Assembly (NCBI GenBank): GCA_002505325.1
Contig: DAUV01000027.1
Span: forward strand, 6,520-34,453
DNA length: 27,934 nucleotides
From: Euryarchaeota archaeon UBA623
Lineage (GTDB): Archaea > Thermoplasmatota > Poseidoniia > Poseidoniales > Thalassarchaeaceae
Direction: 5' to 3'
Position 1 is the stretch's first letter; each line of letters opens with the position of its first letter. The position numbers were made by a program, and so were the translations under genes. This document shows, piece by piece, positions 1 to 9,200 of the stretch. Under the pieces are notes generated by a model. That model was not told the origin of the DNA, did not search any database, and worked only from the letters and a program-made list of their open reading frames with translations.

Positions 1-2156
1 CCTAGGCTCTCCCACACCTGCACAGTGTGCTCCAAGGGGGCGAAGACTGTCGGAGTGAATCTTAGGAGGACGTCAGTGTCGCCATAATTGGTGAATTCTA
101 GGTCAACGTCCTGAGACTCCCCTGGCCGCATGAGGTTGATGTTGGCGTCCCTGTGACTGCCTTGGAAGGTACCACTGTTCCACTGAGCGGGGCTGGCCCA
201 CCAGGTTCCATTGGCCCCGTCTAGGGTGGCTGTGGCACGAGACGCGTTGAACCAGCCGCCGCCTTGGACGAACGGTTCGTAGCCCCTGTCGTCGGAAGTG
301 GACATCACAAAGTCCCTGAATTCCTGTGACCCAGGGTGGTATCCAAGATTGGCCTGCCAGGCCTGTGCTACTAGCGCCATCAGTCCGGCTGCGATGGGAG
401 TGGCGAGGCTAGTCCCACCCCAGGTACCCCATGCGGAGTTCGCGTTGCTCCTTTGATTCAGAGGCACATCACCAGTAGCGGACCATCCGACAGAGACGAT
501 GTCCGGATCCATCCTCCCGACCACGTTGGGGCCTCGGTTAGACCAAGGTGCATTCTGCCCCCAAGAATCACTGGAACGGCTGCTGAATGCTCCGACTGAA
601 AAGATTCCATGCGCAGCCCCCGGTACCTTGGCGGTTCCGAAGCCGTGACCGCCGTTACCTATTGCTACCGAGTAAGAAGCATTGTCATTGTAGACCCTAG
701 TGAGCCAATCGAGGTACAGAGAGTAGCCATCGGCACCGGCCTCGTCTATCGATGAATAACCGAATGAGAATGAACCGATGTGAGGCTGGTCGCCCTGAGT
801 TATGGTGATGCCGTCGTAGCCCTCGGCGATGAAACGCCAACCATCGAGTGCATGACCTCCTGAGTAGTGATTGCCTATCGAGGATATAGTAGCGTTCGGA
901 GCCATCCCTAGGACCTTGCCGTCACTAACGATCCCTTGTGCAGCCACCGCACTGGCGCAAAGCGTCCCGTGACTTCCCGACTCGATCATGAATAGAGTCA
1001 GGTTCCCTGCTCCTGGAATCCGATTTGCGTAGCCGTGCCGTGCCGCGTAGGTGTCTGTGTAGGGAACCCCGTTGGTCCCGTCGGCAACCCAGTAGACCAA
1101 GCCCCCTGAGATGTCCCAGAGGCCGTCTTCGTCGGTATCTAAGCCAGCCGTCTCCTCTCCCGGACGCATCGGGACGTCATTCGAGAATTGACCGTCCCGG
1201 TTGATGTCAGGGTAAACGGTCTCGTAAAGTCCCGATATCCTGTCGTCTACCACTAAGATGGGTACGTCCCCTCCCGCTTTGTCAATGAGTCTCCAGTCGG
1301 GGTGCTCTCCAAGGTGGTAAGCCCCTGATAGCGAGATGTTGACGCCAGTTATGTTGTATCCAGAATCATCTAGTAGTCCATCGGTATTGTTGTCGTAATC
1401 GATTATCGATGTGTCGGCATACCAAGTGCCCCTAGCAGGGTAGGCATCGCCGTATACCAGCCAGTAGTACATGCTGTTGTGGTCAAACATAAGCGGCCAA
1501 CCCTCGTAAGGCGACTTAGTGTCTGTAACTCTGGCTTGAGTGCCGTTCAAATCGGGATGTCCGAAGTCTACTCCAGTATCTGCGACGGCGACCACTATGC
1601 CCTCTCCGGCATACCCCCTCTCCCATGCGTCGTTGGCACCGTGTATCTCACCGCTGCGGACCGCCTCAGGCTCAAATCCCGGAGGAGATTCGAAAGGCAT
1701 CGTATCATAGGGTTCAGGTGTATTCTCGGCGTCCAATATAGCGATGATACCAGGGACTCCTGTCAGCTTGTGGAAGATACCCGCATCCATCCAGAAAGTC
1801 CTGTGATTGACCTGTCCATCAATCGGGTCGAGTGCAACTAGGGACTCTCCGCTCTTGGCCGGCTTTTGCTCCTCGATGGCGCCGTTGTCATGCTGCCACT
1901 GATTGAGCGTGTCCAAAGATCGTGTAATGATTGTCACTCTGACTTGCTCCACGCCCGAATCAGTTCGCCCCCAGAGACTTGATTCAACCCATGGAGAACC
2001 ACTCTGGAAGTCTTGACTATACTCGCTGTTGCCGCCATCATCAGCATCTATGATGCTGGGAATACGGGCCCGGGAGATGTCAGCTGAAGCCATGCCTACT
2101 GAGAGGGATGACAACAGCAGCAGCAGCACTAATGCAGACGCTGAGCGCTGACGCAT
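1..2156 (-). CDS. Secreted subtilisin-like serine protease (S8 family), 3' end outside window
   Basis: I translated this from the ATG at 2156 down to the window edge, about 718 residues without a stop, so the C-terminus is missing. Residues 1 to about 25 form a signal peptide with a poly-leucine core. The subtilase catalytic set is complete: Asp193 in ADTGVDFGHPD, His396 in SHGTLCAS, oxyanion Asn501 in AIGNGGHG and Ser583 in GGTSLATP. The gap between Asp and His is about 200 residues, against about 30 in subtilisin. It carries acidic calcium-type loops near residues 253, 317 and 340 (for example DTDEDGLWD). After the Ser box the chain runs into a beta-rich region that looks like an accessory domain. 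Residues 26 to 185 probably act as a propeptide. The protein should act outside the cell on proteins or peptides. It stands alone, divergent from tRNA-Gln. An AT-rich CTATCAAAG about 31 bases before the ATG could be its TATA element. Confidence 0.95.
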   Translation of the reverse strand, partial: MRQRSASALVLLLLLSSLSVGMASADISRARIPSIIDADDGGNSEYSQDFQSGSPWVESSLWGRTDSGVEQVRVTIITRSLDTLNQWQHDNGAIEEQKPAKSGESLVALDPIDGQVNHRTFWMDAGIFHKLTGVPGIIAILDAENTPEPYDTMPFESPPGFEPEAVRSGEIHGANDAWERGYAGEGIVVAVADTGVDFGHPDLNGTQARVTDTKSPYEGWPLMFDHNSMYYWLVYGDAYPARGTWYADTSIIDYDNNTDGLLDDSGYNITGVNISLSGAYHLGEHPDWRLIDKAGGDVPILVVDDRISGLYETVYPDINRDGQFSNDVPMRPGEETAGLDTDEDGLWDISGGLVYWVADGTNGVPYTDTYAARHGYANRIPGAGNLTLFMIESGSHGTLCASAVAAQGIVSDGKVLGMAPNATISSIGNHYSGGHALDGWRFIAEGYDGITITQGDQPHIGSFSFGYSSIDEAGADGYSLYLDWLTRVYNDNASYSVAIGNGGHGFGTAKVPGAAHGIFSVGAFSSRSSDSWGQNAPWSNRGPNVVGRMDPDIVSVGWSATGDVPLNQRSNANSAWGTWGGTSLATPIAAGLMALVAQAWQANLGYHPGSQEFRDFVMSTSDDRGYEPFVQGGGWFNASRATATLDGANGTWWASPAQWNSGTFQGSHRDANINLMRPGESQDVDLEFTNYGDTDVLLRFTPTVFAPLEHTVQVWESL

Positions 2157-2242
2157 GTTCCGAGCGTACTCCGAGAACCTTTGATAGTGTCGGCTGGATG
2201 TCCCGTCAAATCAAAAGCAAGGACACGTCAGCATCGGCTCGG

Positions 2243-2318
2243 AGTCCCGTGGTGTAGTGGTCCATCATACCGGGTTTTGGTCCCGGTGACGGAGGTTCGA
2301 ATCCTCCCGGGACTACCA
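2243..2318 (+). tRNA. tRNA-Gln (anticodon TTG), CCA encoded
   Basis: The acceptor arm AGTCCCG (2243-2249) pairs perfectly with CGGGACT (2308-2314). The anticodon stem CCGGG/CCCGG encloses loop TTTTGGT, giving anticodon TTG for glutamine CAA codons. The T arm is GGAGG-TTCGAAT-CCTCC. The discriminator is A2315, followed directly by a genomic CCA (2316-2318). The next base, 2319, is already the end of the convergent acyl-CoA dehydrogenase gene. Confidence 0.97.
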
Positions 2319-3533
2319 CTATCCGTCTATTGCCCCGGAGTTTTCAGCTAGGTCTCTAGCGATATTCTTCTGGTGCCCTTCGAGGGTGCCGCCACCGATT
2401 TCAAGGAGTTTTGCGTCTCGCCATAATCTCTCGACAGTATACTCGCCGACGTATCCGTAGCCACCCATCACTTGGATGGCCCTGTCTGCGATGTTCTTGG
2501 CAGCGGACGTTCCAAACAGCTTGACTCCATCTGAGTCCAGTCTGTTACCTGCCTTTGAGAGGTCAATCTTGCGGGCGGTGTCGTAGACGTAGGCGCGCAT
2601 CGCCCTGTACTCGGCCCAGGACTCGCCAATGTGGCGTTGAATCTGTCCGAACTCGCGAATCTGCTTACCGAAGGCTTCTCTTTCGCTTGCGTACCTATTC
2701 ATCGCCATCAAGCTGCGTCTAGCTATACCCACTCCCATCGCTGCGAGACCTAGCCTCTCAAGCTCGAGGTTTCTCATCATGTGAATCATTGACTCGCCTG
2801 GCTTGCCGACGACATTTTTTGCCGGGACAATGCAGTCGTCGAATACCAACTCGGCGGTGTTGCTAGACCTCATGCCTAGCTTGTCCTCAATCTTCTGACC
2901 CACCGAATATCCTGGCATACTCCTCTCTACGATGAAGGTGGTTAGCTCAGCCCGTCCCTTGGAATCGGTTCCCGTGCGAGCATACAGCCAGACCACATCC
3001 GCGGGCGTGCCTTCCTCGTCGATTGAGCCGTTGGTAATCCACATCTTGCGGCCGTTGATTATCCAAGAGCCATCCTCGCGCTGCTCGGCGCTGGTCTGCA
3101 TGCCAAGGACGTCTGTTCCATATCCCGGCTCGCTCATCGCCATGCAACCGATCCACTCACCACTGCACAGTTTCGGTAGTATTCGCTGCTTCTGTTCTTC
3201 ACTGCCGTTGTGAGCGAGATTGTTAGCAATAAGTTGGTCGTGAGCAAGATATGCTAGGCAGAGTCCGGGGTCGGAGTAGGAAATCTCCTCATTGATGATG
3301 GCCACCGCAGTAGCGTCCATTCCTCCACCTCCATACTCAAGAGGAACGGAGATCCCAAGAATCCCCTGCTCACCTAGTCTGCGAAACAGTTTGGAGTTGA
3401 ACTTCTCATCACGGTCGTGCTCAAGAGCTTGAGGTTCGACCTCATCACAAACGAAGCTGCGCACCATCTCACGCAACATCGCGTGCTCCTCAGTGGGATT
3501 CGCGATGTCTAGTTCGCGCCAGCCCTCTCCCAT
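2319..3533 (-). CDS. Acyl-CoA dehydrogenase, isovaleryl/long-chain-like subgroup
   Basis: FAD-dependent acyl-CoA dehydrogenase oxidising the alpha-beta bond of acyl-CoA thioesters, presumably passing electrons to ETF. Seen in the sequence: N-terminal helical domain, the FAD/substrate motif MAMSEPGYGTD, and the C-terminal helical domain with REAFGKQI, QVMGGYGYV and RLWRDAK. The medium-chain enzyme's catalytic Glu lies in YEGT; here that position reads IGGGT. A Glu is instead present in LELERLGLA, which matches the alternative catalytic-base position of isovaleryl-CoA dehydrogenases. This points to branched- or longer-chain substrates, but specificity is an inference. I chose the ATG at 3533 (404 residues) because family similarity begins just after it. 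An in-frame GTG at 3578 would add 15 atypical residues and sit 2 bases from the asnS stop. It probably follows asnS in one transcript. Confidence 0.93.
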   Translation of the reverse strand: MGEGWRELDIANPTEEHAMLREMVRSFVCDEVEPQALEHDRDEKFNSKLFRRLGEQGILGISVPLEYGGGGMDATAVAIINEEISYSDPGLCLAYLAHDQLIANNLAHNGSEEQKQRILPKLCSGEWIGCMAMSEPGYGTDVLGMQTSAEQREDGSWIINGRKMWITNGSIDEEGTPADVVWLYARTGTDSKGRAELTTFIVERSMPGYSVGQKIEDKLGMRSSNTAELVFDDCIVPAKNVVGKPGESMIHMMRNLELERLGLAAMGVGIARRSLMAMNRYASEREAFGKQIREFGQIQRHIGESWAEYRAMRAYVYDTARKIDLSKAGNRLDSDGVKLFGTSAAKNIADRAIQVMGGYGYVGEYTVERLWRDAKLLEIGGGTLEGHQKNIARDLAENSGAIDG

Positions 3534-3580
3534 GGTCTCGCTAAGCGCCGCCTTCGTATGAGTGATTCGCAGAAGCACGC

Positions 3581-4909
3581 CTACGGCGTGACCCTTCTGC
3601 TATCTCTAGGGAATGGAATTACCTCACGGATGTGGTCGGCCCCAGACAGCCACGCACAGACTCTATCGACACCGAGACCAAAGCCACCGTGTGGCACACC
3701 TCCATAGCGGCGAATGTCGATATAGAACTCATATGGCTCGCGAGGAGTTTTCTCTTCGTCAATTCGCTCAAGAATCTCCTTCTCAGACCAGGTCCGCTCG
3801 CCCCCACCCACAATCTCGCCGTACCCTTCGGGAGCAAGTAGATCGTGGCAGAGTACATATTTCTCATCATCAGGGTCCGGGCGATGGTAGAACGGTTTGG
3901 CTATCCTTGGATAGTGCGTCAAGAAATGGGGAACGTCGAAATCAGAGGTTAGTACCTTCTCCTTAGAGTAATCAAGGTCTTGACCCCATTCGACAACCAC
4001 TCCCTTACCTTGCAATATCTCAATGGCCTCGTCGTATCGCATCCTAGGATATTCGCTATCCGCATAGTTAGCGATTAAATCGAGATCTCGTCCCAATTCA
4101 GTCATCTCATCCGATCTCTCATCCAGCAGGGATTTAGCGATGTGTCTGACGACGCCCTCGCCGTATTCCATAATCTCAGAGTTACTCGCCCAAGCAACCT
4201 CCATCTCAGCGTGCCAGAACTCTGTGAGGTGTCGCCTAGTGCGACTCTTTTCTGCCCGGAAGGAAGGAGCCATGGTATACAGGCGCTCGAGAGCGGGCAT
4301 CGCAGCCTCTGCATAGAGCTGCCAAGATTGAGTTAGGTAGGCCTTACGATCGAAATAGGGTACCTCAAAAAGAGTACTACCGCCCTCTACCGCCCCAGCT
4401 ACGAAGTTCGGGGCTTGGTACTCGATGAAATCTCGGTCCCGAAAGTATGAGTGAATGGCTCCGAACACAGTAGAGCGCATTTTCAGCATCGTAGTCATCC
4501 GGCTAGTGCGCAGATACAAGTGTCGGTTATCCAGCAGGAACTCAGTCTGACCCCCATCTGCTTCTGCCATGGCGGATTCGGTTATCGGGAAGGGTCGTTC
4601 AGGATTCACCGCACCAACAATCTCTCCAGAACTGACTAACACCTCATGACCGTGCTCCCTGTCGGTGGCTTCGACTGTGCCGCGGATGACTACGCTGGAC
4701 TCTATGAGGGCCGTACGGAGACTCTCAAATGTATTGTCACCGACATCCTTGCGCTTGACTACGCACTGCACGACACCAGTCGAATCTCGAATCACTAGGA
4801 ACCAAATTTTGTTCGAGCCGCGGGACCTGTGTATCCAACCCTTCAGTTCTACCTCGGACCCATCGTAATCTCCGGCCCTTACGTCACCAACCCAGTGCTG
4901 CTTGCTCAT
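3581..4909 (-). CDS. asnS: Asparaginyl-tRNA synthetase
   Basis: Class IIb aminoacyl-tRNA synthetase that charges tRNA-Asn. The 442 residues match the archaeal/bacterial length. Residues 1-105 are the OB-fold anticodon-binding domain (ELKGWIHRSRGSNKIWFLVIRD). The catalytic domain has YLTQSWQLYAEA (191-202), motif 2 FRAEKSRTRRHLTEFWHAEME (218-237) and motif 3 GGVPHGGFGLGVDR near 403-416. RRHLTEFWHAE and VPHGGFGLG favour AsnRS over the closely related archaeal AspRS, though the two are easily confused. A gene of this type suggests direct Asn-tRNA formation rather than only the amidotransferase route. The ATG is preceded by GGAAGTGA about 4 bases upstream, a plausible ribosome site. The acyl-CoA dehydrogenase follows almost without a gap. 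Confidence 0.93.
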   Translation of the reverse strand: MSKQHWVGDVRAGDYDGSEVELKGWIHRSRGSNKIWFLVIRDSTGVVQCVVKRKDVGDNTFESLRTALIESSVVIRGTVEATDREHGHEVLVSSGEIVGAVNPERPFPITESAMAEADGGQTEFLLDNRHLYLRTSRMTTMLKMRSTVFGAIHSYFRDRDFIEYQAPNFVAGAVEGGSTLFEVPYFDRKAYLTQSWQLYAEAAMPALERLYTMAPSFRAEKSRTRRHLTEFWHAEMEVAWASNSEIMEYGEGVVRHIAKSLLDERSDEMTELGRDLDLIANYADSEYPRMRYDEAIEILQGKGVVVEWGQDLDYSKEKVLTSDFDVPHFLTHYPRIAKPFYHRPDPDDEKYVLCHDLLAPEGYGEIVGGGERTWSEKEILERIDEEKTPREPYEFYIDIRRYGGVPHGGFGLGVDRVCAWLSGADHIREVIPFPRDSRRVTP

Positions 4910-4978
4910 CAGCTCACTTCCTATCGGCTACTCGCTCGCTCATTGGTTAAGAAACCTCGATTCAAAGGGACGTTTTGA

Positions 4979-5055
4979 TGGCGAGTCTGACGGGGTTCGA
5001 ACCCGCGACCGCCCGGTTAAGAGCCGGGTGCTCTACCTGACTAAGCTACAGACCC
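4979..5055 (-). tRNA. tRNA-Lys (anticodon CTT), CCA encoded
   Basis: On the - strand the 5' acceptor GGGTCTG pairs with CAGACTC (one G-T wobble). The anticodon stem CCCGG/CCGGG encloses CTCTTAA, giving anticodon CTT for lysine AAG. The T loop is TTCGAAC. Discriminator G is followed by genomic CCA (plus-strand TGG at 4979-4981). A GTTATAG box lies 29 bases upstream. Confidence 0.97.
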
Positions 5056-5077
5056 AGCCCACCGACTTGACGCCACT

Positions 5078-5084
5078 CTATAAC
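5078..5084 (-). promoter_or_regulatory. TATA-box promoter of tRNA-Lys
   Basis: GTTATAG on the - strand starts 29 bases before the first base of tRNA-Lys. That is the expected archaeal TATA-to-start distance if transcription begins at or very near the tRNA 5' end. The same GTTATA core recurs at 15354 and 25171. Confidence 0.6.
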
Positions 5085-5101
5085 CGCGACGGAACGTGAA
5101 A

Positions 5102-5833
5102 TCAGTTCAGTCTTCCATCTTCCTTGACTATAGTCAGCACTTCTGACAACGTCGCCATCACGACCGCGTCGCACATGCCAACAAATAGTCCCACCTCGAC
5201 GACACCGTCGACCGAGAGAATCAGTTCTTCCAACTTACCTGGGTCTGAGATGGTAGGGCCGAACTCGCAGTCGAGGATGTAGCCCCCGTTGTCGGTAACA
5301 TAGGGTATCTGACCGCCACGCAGCCTCACCATCCCTGGACATATCGAGTCTAATTCATCCCGAACCCTCTTCCAGTCGCTGGTACCGACCTCTAGAGGTA
5401 GGTCAAATCCACCGAGGACGGGCACCTGCTTACGATCATCTGCCACCACGACCATGGCCCTCGATGCAGCGGCCACCCTCTTCTCTTGGGTGAGAGCGCC
5501 ACCGCCGCCCTTGATGAGTTGGAAATCTGGATCGAACTCATCCGCACCGTCTATCGTCAGGTCGATTTCATCGGCCTGCTCTAGAGTGAGTAGTGGGATA
5601 CCAAGGTCCTCTGCCAGATGTCTAGTCGCCTCGCTGGTTGGTACTCCTTTGACCTGTAATCCCTCTTCGACCATCCGACGTCCAATCTCCAACACCGTGT
5701 AGCGGACTGTAGAGCCGGTTCCGAGGCCTAGTATCATGCCACTTCTAACGAAAGAGCAAGCAGCGATTCCGGCCTCGCGCTTCAGCGCCTCGACCTCGTC
5801 CACGATAGTCGCTGAAGGTGTACCGCGCATCAT
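5102..5833 (-). CDS. rpiA: Ribose-5-phosphate isomerase A
   Basis: Interconverts ribose 5-phosphate and ribulose 5-phosphate in the non-oxidative pentose pathway, feeding nucleotide and cofactor synthesis. The 243 residues include the RpiA signatures in order: LGLGTGST (36-43), the phosphate-binding loop; TIDGADEFD (93-101); and KGGGGALTQEK (108-118), where the Glu in the last motif matches the catalytic residue of the E. coli enzyme. Length is slightly above the usual 220-230, from a short N-terminal lead. Two ATGs in tandem (5833 and 5830) make the exact start ambiguous by one residue. It is transcribed toward tRNA-Lys and diverges from the RNase P RNA. An AT-rich ATATAC element lies only about 10-15 bases upstream, too close for a standard promoter, so it may belong to the RNase P gene on the other strand. 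Confidence 0.96.
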   Translation of the reverse strand: MMRGTPSATIVDEVEALKREAGIAACSFVRSGMILGLGTGSTVRYTVLEIGRRMVEEGLQVKGVPTSEATRHLAEDLGIPLLTLEQADEIDLTIDGADEFDPDFQLIKGGGGALTQEKRVAAASRAMVVVADDRKQVPVLGGFDLPLEVGTSDWKRVRDELDSICPGMVRLRGGQIPYVTDNGGYILDCEFGPTISDPGKLEELILSVDGVVEVGLFVGMCDAVVMATLSEVLTIVKEDGRLN

Positions 5834-5910
5834 GGTTTCCGCGTATATTTGTTACTCAAGGCTACGTTCTGAGCAACCGAGGGGTTCATGCGAGGCACCT
5901 GCACCCGTGG

Positions 5911-6212
5911 GTGCGAGGGAGCAGGAGGGTTGCTGACAGTGTACGACACTGAGGAAAGTCCCCTCTCCATGATGCAAGTGGTCCGACGCAAGTCGGAGGC
6001 CCGGGAGGGTCGGCTCTGCAACAGAAACGAACCGCGCCAGGCGTACTATGAACCCGTAAGGGGGAGGTTTCCTGACCGCGGCTGGAACGAGCATCCCCAC
6101 CGGAGCAAGTCCAAGCAGGTCTGCATGGCATCGACAGGACCGGGTAGGACGCACAGTTGAATGCGACCAGCCGAAAGGTGAACAGAAAGGGGCTTACTCC
6201 CTGCACCCTCGC
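5911..6212 (+). ncRNA. rnpB: RNase P RNA (archaeal, type A-like)
   Basis: Catalytic RNA that trims 5' leaders from tRNA precursors. Two universal core elements are seen: GAGGAAAGTCC at 5951-5961 (first strand of P4) and ACAGAAAGGGGCTTA at 6182-6196 (second strand of P4). P1 is formed by GCGAGGG (5913-5919) with CCCTCGC (6206-6212), continued after an A/A mismatch by GCAGG (5921-5925) with CCTGC (6200-6204). A P3-like hairpin CAGTGT/ACACTG sits just before the first P4 strand. CAACAGAAACGAACCGC near 6018-6034 matches the middle conserved region. The exact ends are estimated from P1. GTATATTT at 5843-5850 could be its TATA box, which would imply a 5' leader of about 40 bases. Short ORFs across the region are not genes. 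Confidence 0.94.
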
Positions 6213-6236
6213 CCAAATACATAGCGACCGCGTTCG

Positions 6237-9200
6237 CTATTCGATGACCGCCTCGAGCACAGCCTCTTCAGATAGCACCCCACTTTGCCCGTAGTCGAGC
6301 CAAGACTCCCCCCGGGCGATTCGGTGTCCAAACTCGTGGTAGGCAACAATCATCGCCGGCAGGAGGATTGAGCTAGTCAATAGAGCTAGAATGAGTAGTA
6401 GCATCATCAACACGAAGAAGTTCTGTAGCCCGGGGATGGCTACGAATAGTCCAGCTGAGAGGCCGGCACAGGTCGTGGCAGTGGTCTCGAAGATGGTCTG
6501 GCCGGTCCTAGCCACGGACTTGACGATGCCAGCAGGAGTCTCTCCCTCATCTTTGATTCGATCAACGATGTGGATGGAATCATCCACTCCTATGCCGAAG
6601 ACAATTGTTCCCACCATGGCGGTGAAGAAGTTGACGTTGACGCCTCCACTGCGCATCAGCAGCGGCTGCCAAACCACTACAACCCCTACTGCAATCATAG
6701 TGAATAGAGCCAATCGAGGGGAGCGGAACAGGAAGGTCATGGCGATGAGCAGTATGAGCATCGTAGCTATGGTTGTCTCTGACTGAGCCTCGTGGACCCC
6801 ATCGTTGACGTCGATGGATACTGGTAGCCCTCCTGTTAAGAGCGAGTTGAAGGTCTGATCCAAGCCTAGACCCTGGCAGGTCCAGGCCGAGCCCCCGCAC
6901 CCTACACCCATCAGGAAGCCGTCTATGGCATCCCGCAGAGAGCCTGCATCGGCCAGATTGAGATAGGGCTGGTTAACGTAAACCAGAGTCTTTGTCTCGC
7001 CTGAGCCCTGATCCGCATTCATCAGCATTGAGCGAATCTCTGGAGAGAGAGTGTCGAAAGCCACATTGACCATGTCCTCGCGGCTGGTCACGACGTAGGC
7101 CCAGCAATCGGGGCGCAGGGGATTAGTCGACTCATCCCAACACTCGTCGTGAAGGATTTCCCAAAGGCTCTCATCGTATAATTCTAAATCTCCAATCACG
7201 ACATCTACATGTATTGATTTCAGAATGGTTACTAAACTGACGGTAGAGGTGTTGGCCACTTGGTCAATTTTGTTGACTTGCATGATATCTATGGCATCGA
7301 GTATGGGGAGGTCCCGAATCGGGGCCGTGTCATTCTGAGCCCCCCTCTGGGTAGCATCTACGATGAACATGTTAGTCTGCCCACCATCGAAGACGTAGCT
7401 GTATTCTCTGAGAGTCTCATATGATTCTAGACCCGGGGGGACCTCATCGGCGGCGCCGCTTATTCCCTGCCCGAGTTGTTCCTCAAGAATACGGGCCCCT
7501 GAGAGAGTCAACAATAAGGTGACTATCAGAACTATGACTGTGGCCTTGACTGGAATCTCTCCTATTGATTCCCACAACTTATCGAAGGCTTTTGAACGAC
7601 TCTTTCTGTATCTCAATAACTGAACCAGCGCAGGGACCATTAGCATCGATAACACGAAGGTTGTCGAGATACCCAGTAGTAGCGTTGTTCCGACTGTCCT
7701 CATAGGTTCTATCGGAACTAAACTAGGCCACCTGAGTACGCTGAAACCGATGATAGTGGTCAACGCGGATAGGAATATGGCGTGCCCAGTAGTAAGAACT
7801 GCTCTGACTGTCGCTGTGAGGCTGATATGAGGATCCCACGGGTCGATATCCTCGGTCTGGAAGCCGTCCCTCTGAGCCGACCAAGCCATCTCGAGACGTT
7901 CCTCAATCAACTCAATTCTATTCTCTTCTATCCTATTGGTCAGGTGCAGGGCGTAATCAACCCCCAGACCGACCAGTATGGGGCCAACCGAGATAATCAT
8001 AGGGGTGAGCATGATGTCGGCGATGACAGTGATGCCGAACGTTATTGCTAGACTCATCATGATAGGGGCGCCGCAGATAATAATGACCTTTGGATTGCGG
8101 TGTAGTAGCAGCATGGCCAGTGAGACTAGGACTATACTGATGGGGAGCATCCTGTCGACAAGTTCGATGTAGATTGCATCGGAAATGTCGTGCACCACGG
8201 GAGTCAATCCAGTAATAGTGATGGCCTTGCGGTTGTCAGTTGAAGTGAATTCATCCATTGTCGACGTAGGAGTATCATATACTCTATGACACAGTTGGCA
8301 ATCCACAGGATTTGATTCCTCGTAAATCAACTGTTGAGAGTGCTTGATGAAGGCCTTGTGGTCCCTCAAAATTCCATCTGGATTCTCTTCAGTTGAGCCT
8401 TTTGGGTCTGGACGAGATGTGATGTCCGTTTCCGACATATCGAACTTCAATCCCATGATGACTACTCCGGTGTCCCAGATGCCATCGTTATTGGTGTCAC
8501 GAACGAAGTTAGATAGTAGCGGTTCGGCATCCTCGACGAACCTGTCTATTCTCTCCTGCGCCCCCGCACCTTCTGGAATTGAGTACCCCTCGTAGGGATT
8601 GAGTGACGAGACTGCGCAGTCTTCATTGTCTCCTGTCGGCAGTGCATACTTTTCCATCGCGCAGTTGAAGCGGTAGTTGGACGAGTTCGCCTCCTTGATA
8701 ATCTGCGCAGGAGAGATTATCCAAACGACACCGTCAATTCCTCCTCTGTCTTCCTTATTGTAGTCGAGTCCGGACTGGTAGCCACCTATCCCTCGATTCT
8801 GATCGTCCCCCTCTATCCACGAGATCTGTTTCAGTATCTCTACACTAGTGATGTTCTCTGTTCCTCTGTAACTGGAATCGTCGACAGCGTTGTCGGTCTG
8901 CACATACAGGATGAATATGTCAGTCGACCACTGCTCCCTAACCTGCTGCAATAGGATAGTGGAGTCGGCTCCATCGGGCAGGTATATCTCGACGTCTCCG
9001 TTGATTTGGTGCTCGAACTCCATGGCGTCCCTACCAATCACCGTAGTTACCAGAAGGAGGAGGACTACGATACTGGCTGGACTTCTGAGTATCGATGAGT
9101 AGGTCAGTTCGACCGTCCTGCGAGTGGTGGCCTCGGCGGCGTCGCTTACGTCATCAATTAGTTGGGCCATTGTGTCTAATCCTTCACCAACGAAACTGCC

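Noticed and set aside
1479..1841. A 120-codon + strand ORF inside the protease gene
   Set aside because: Antisense to the catalytic Asp region of the protease, which is clearly the coding strand.
2114..2127. CAG-repeat tract
   Set aside because: It encodes the poly-leucine core of the protease signal peptide rather than being a repeat element.
5852..6206. Several overlapping ORFs of 60-106 codons on both strands between rpiA and the RND gene
   Set aside because: They lie across the RNase P RNA, whose conserved core and P1 pairing explain the region. Their translations are rich in Cys, Pro and Arg, unlike proteins.
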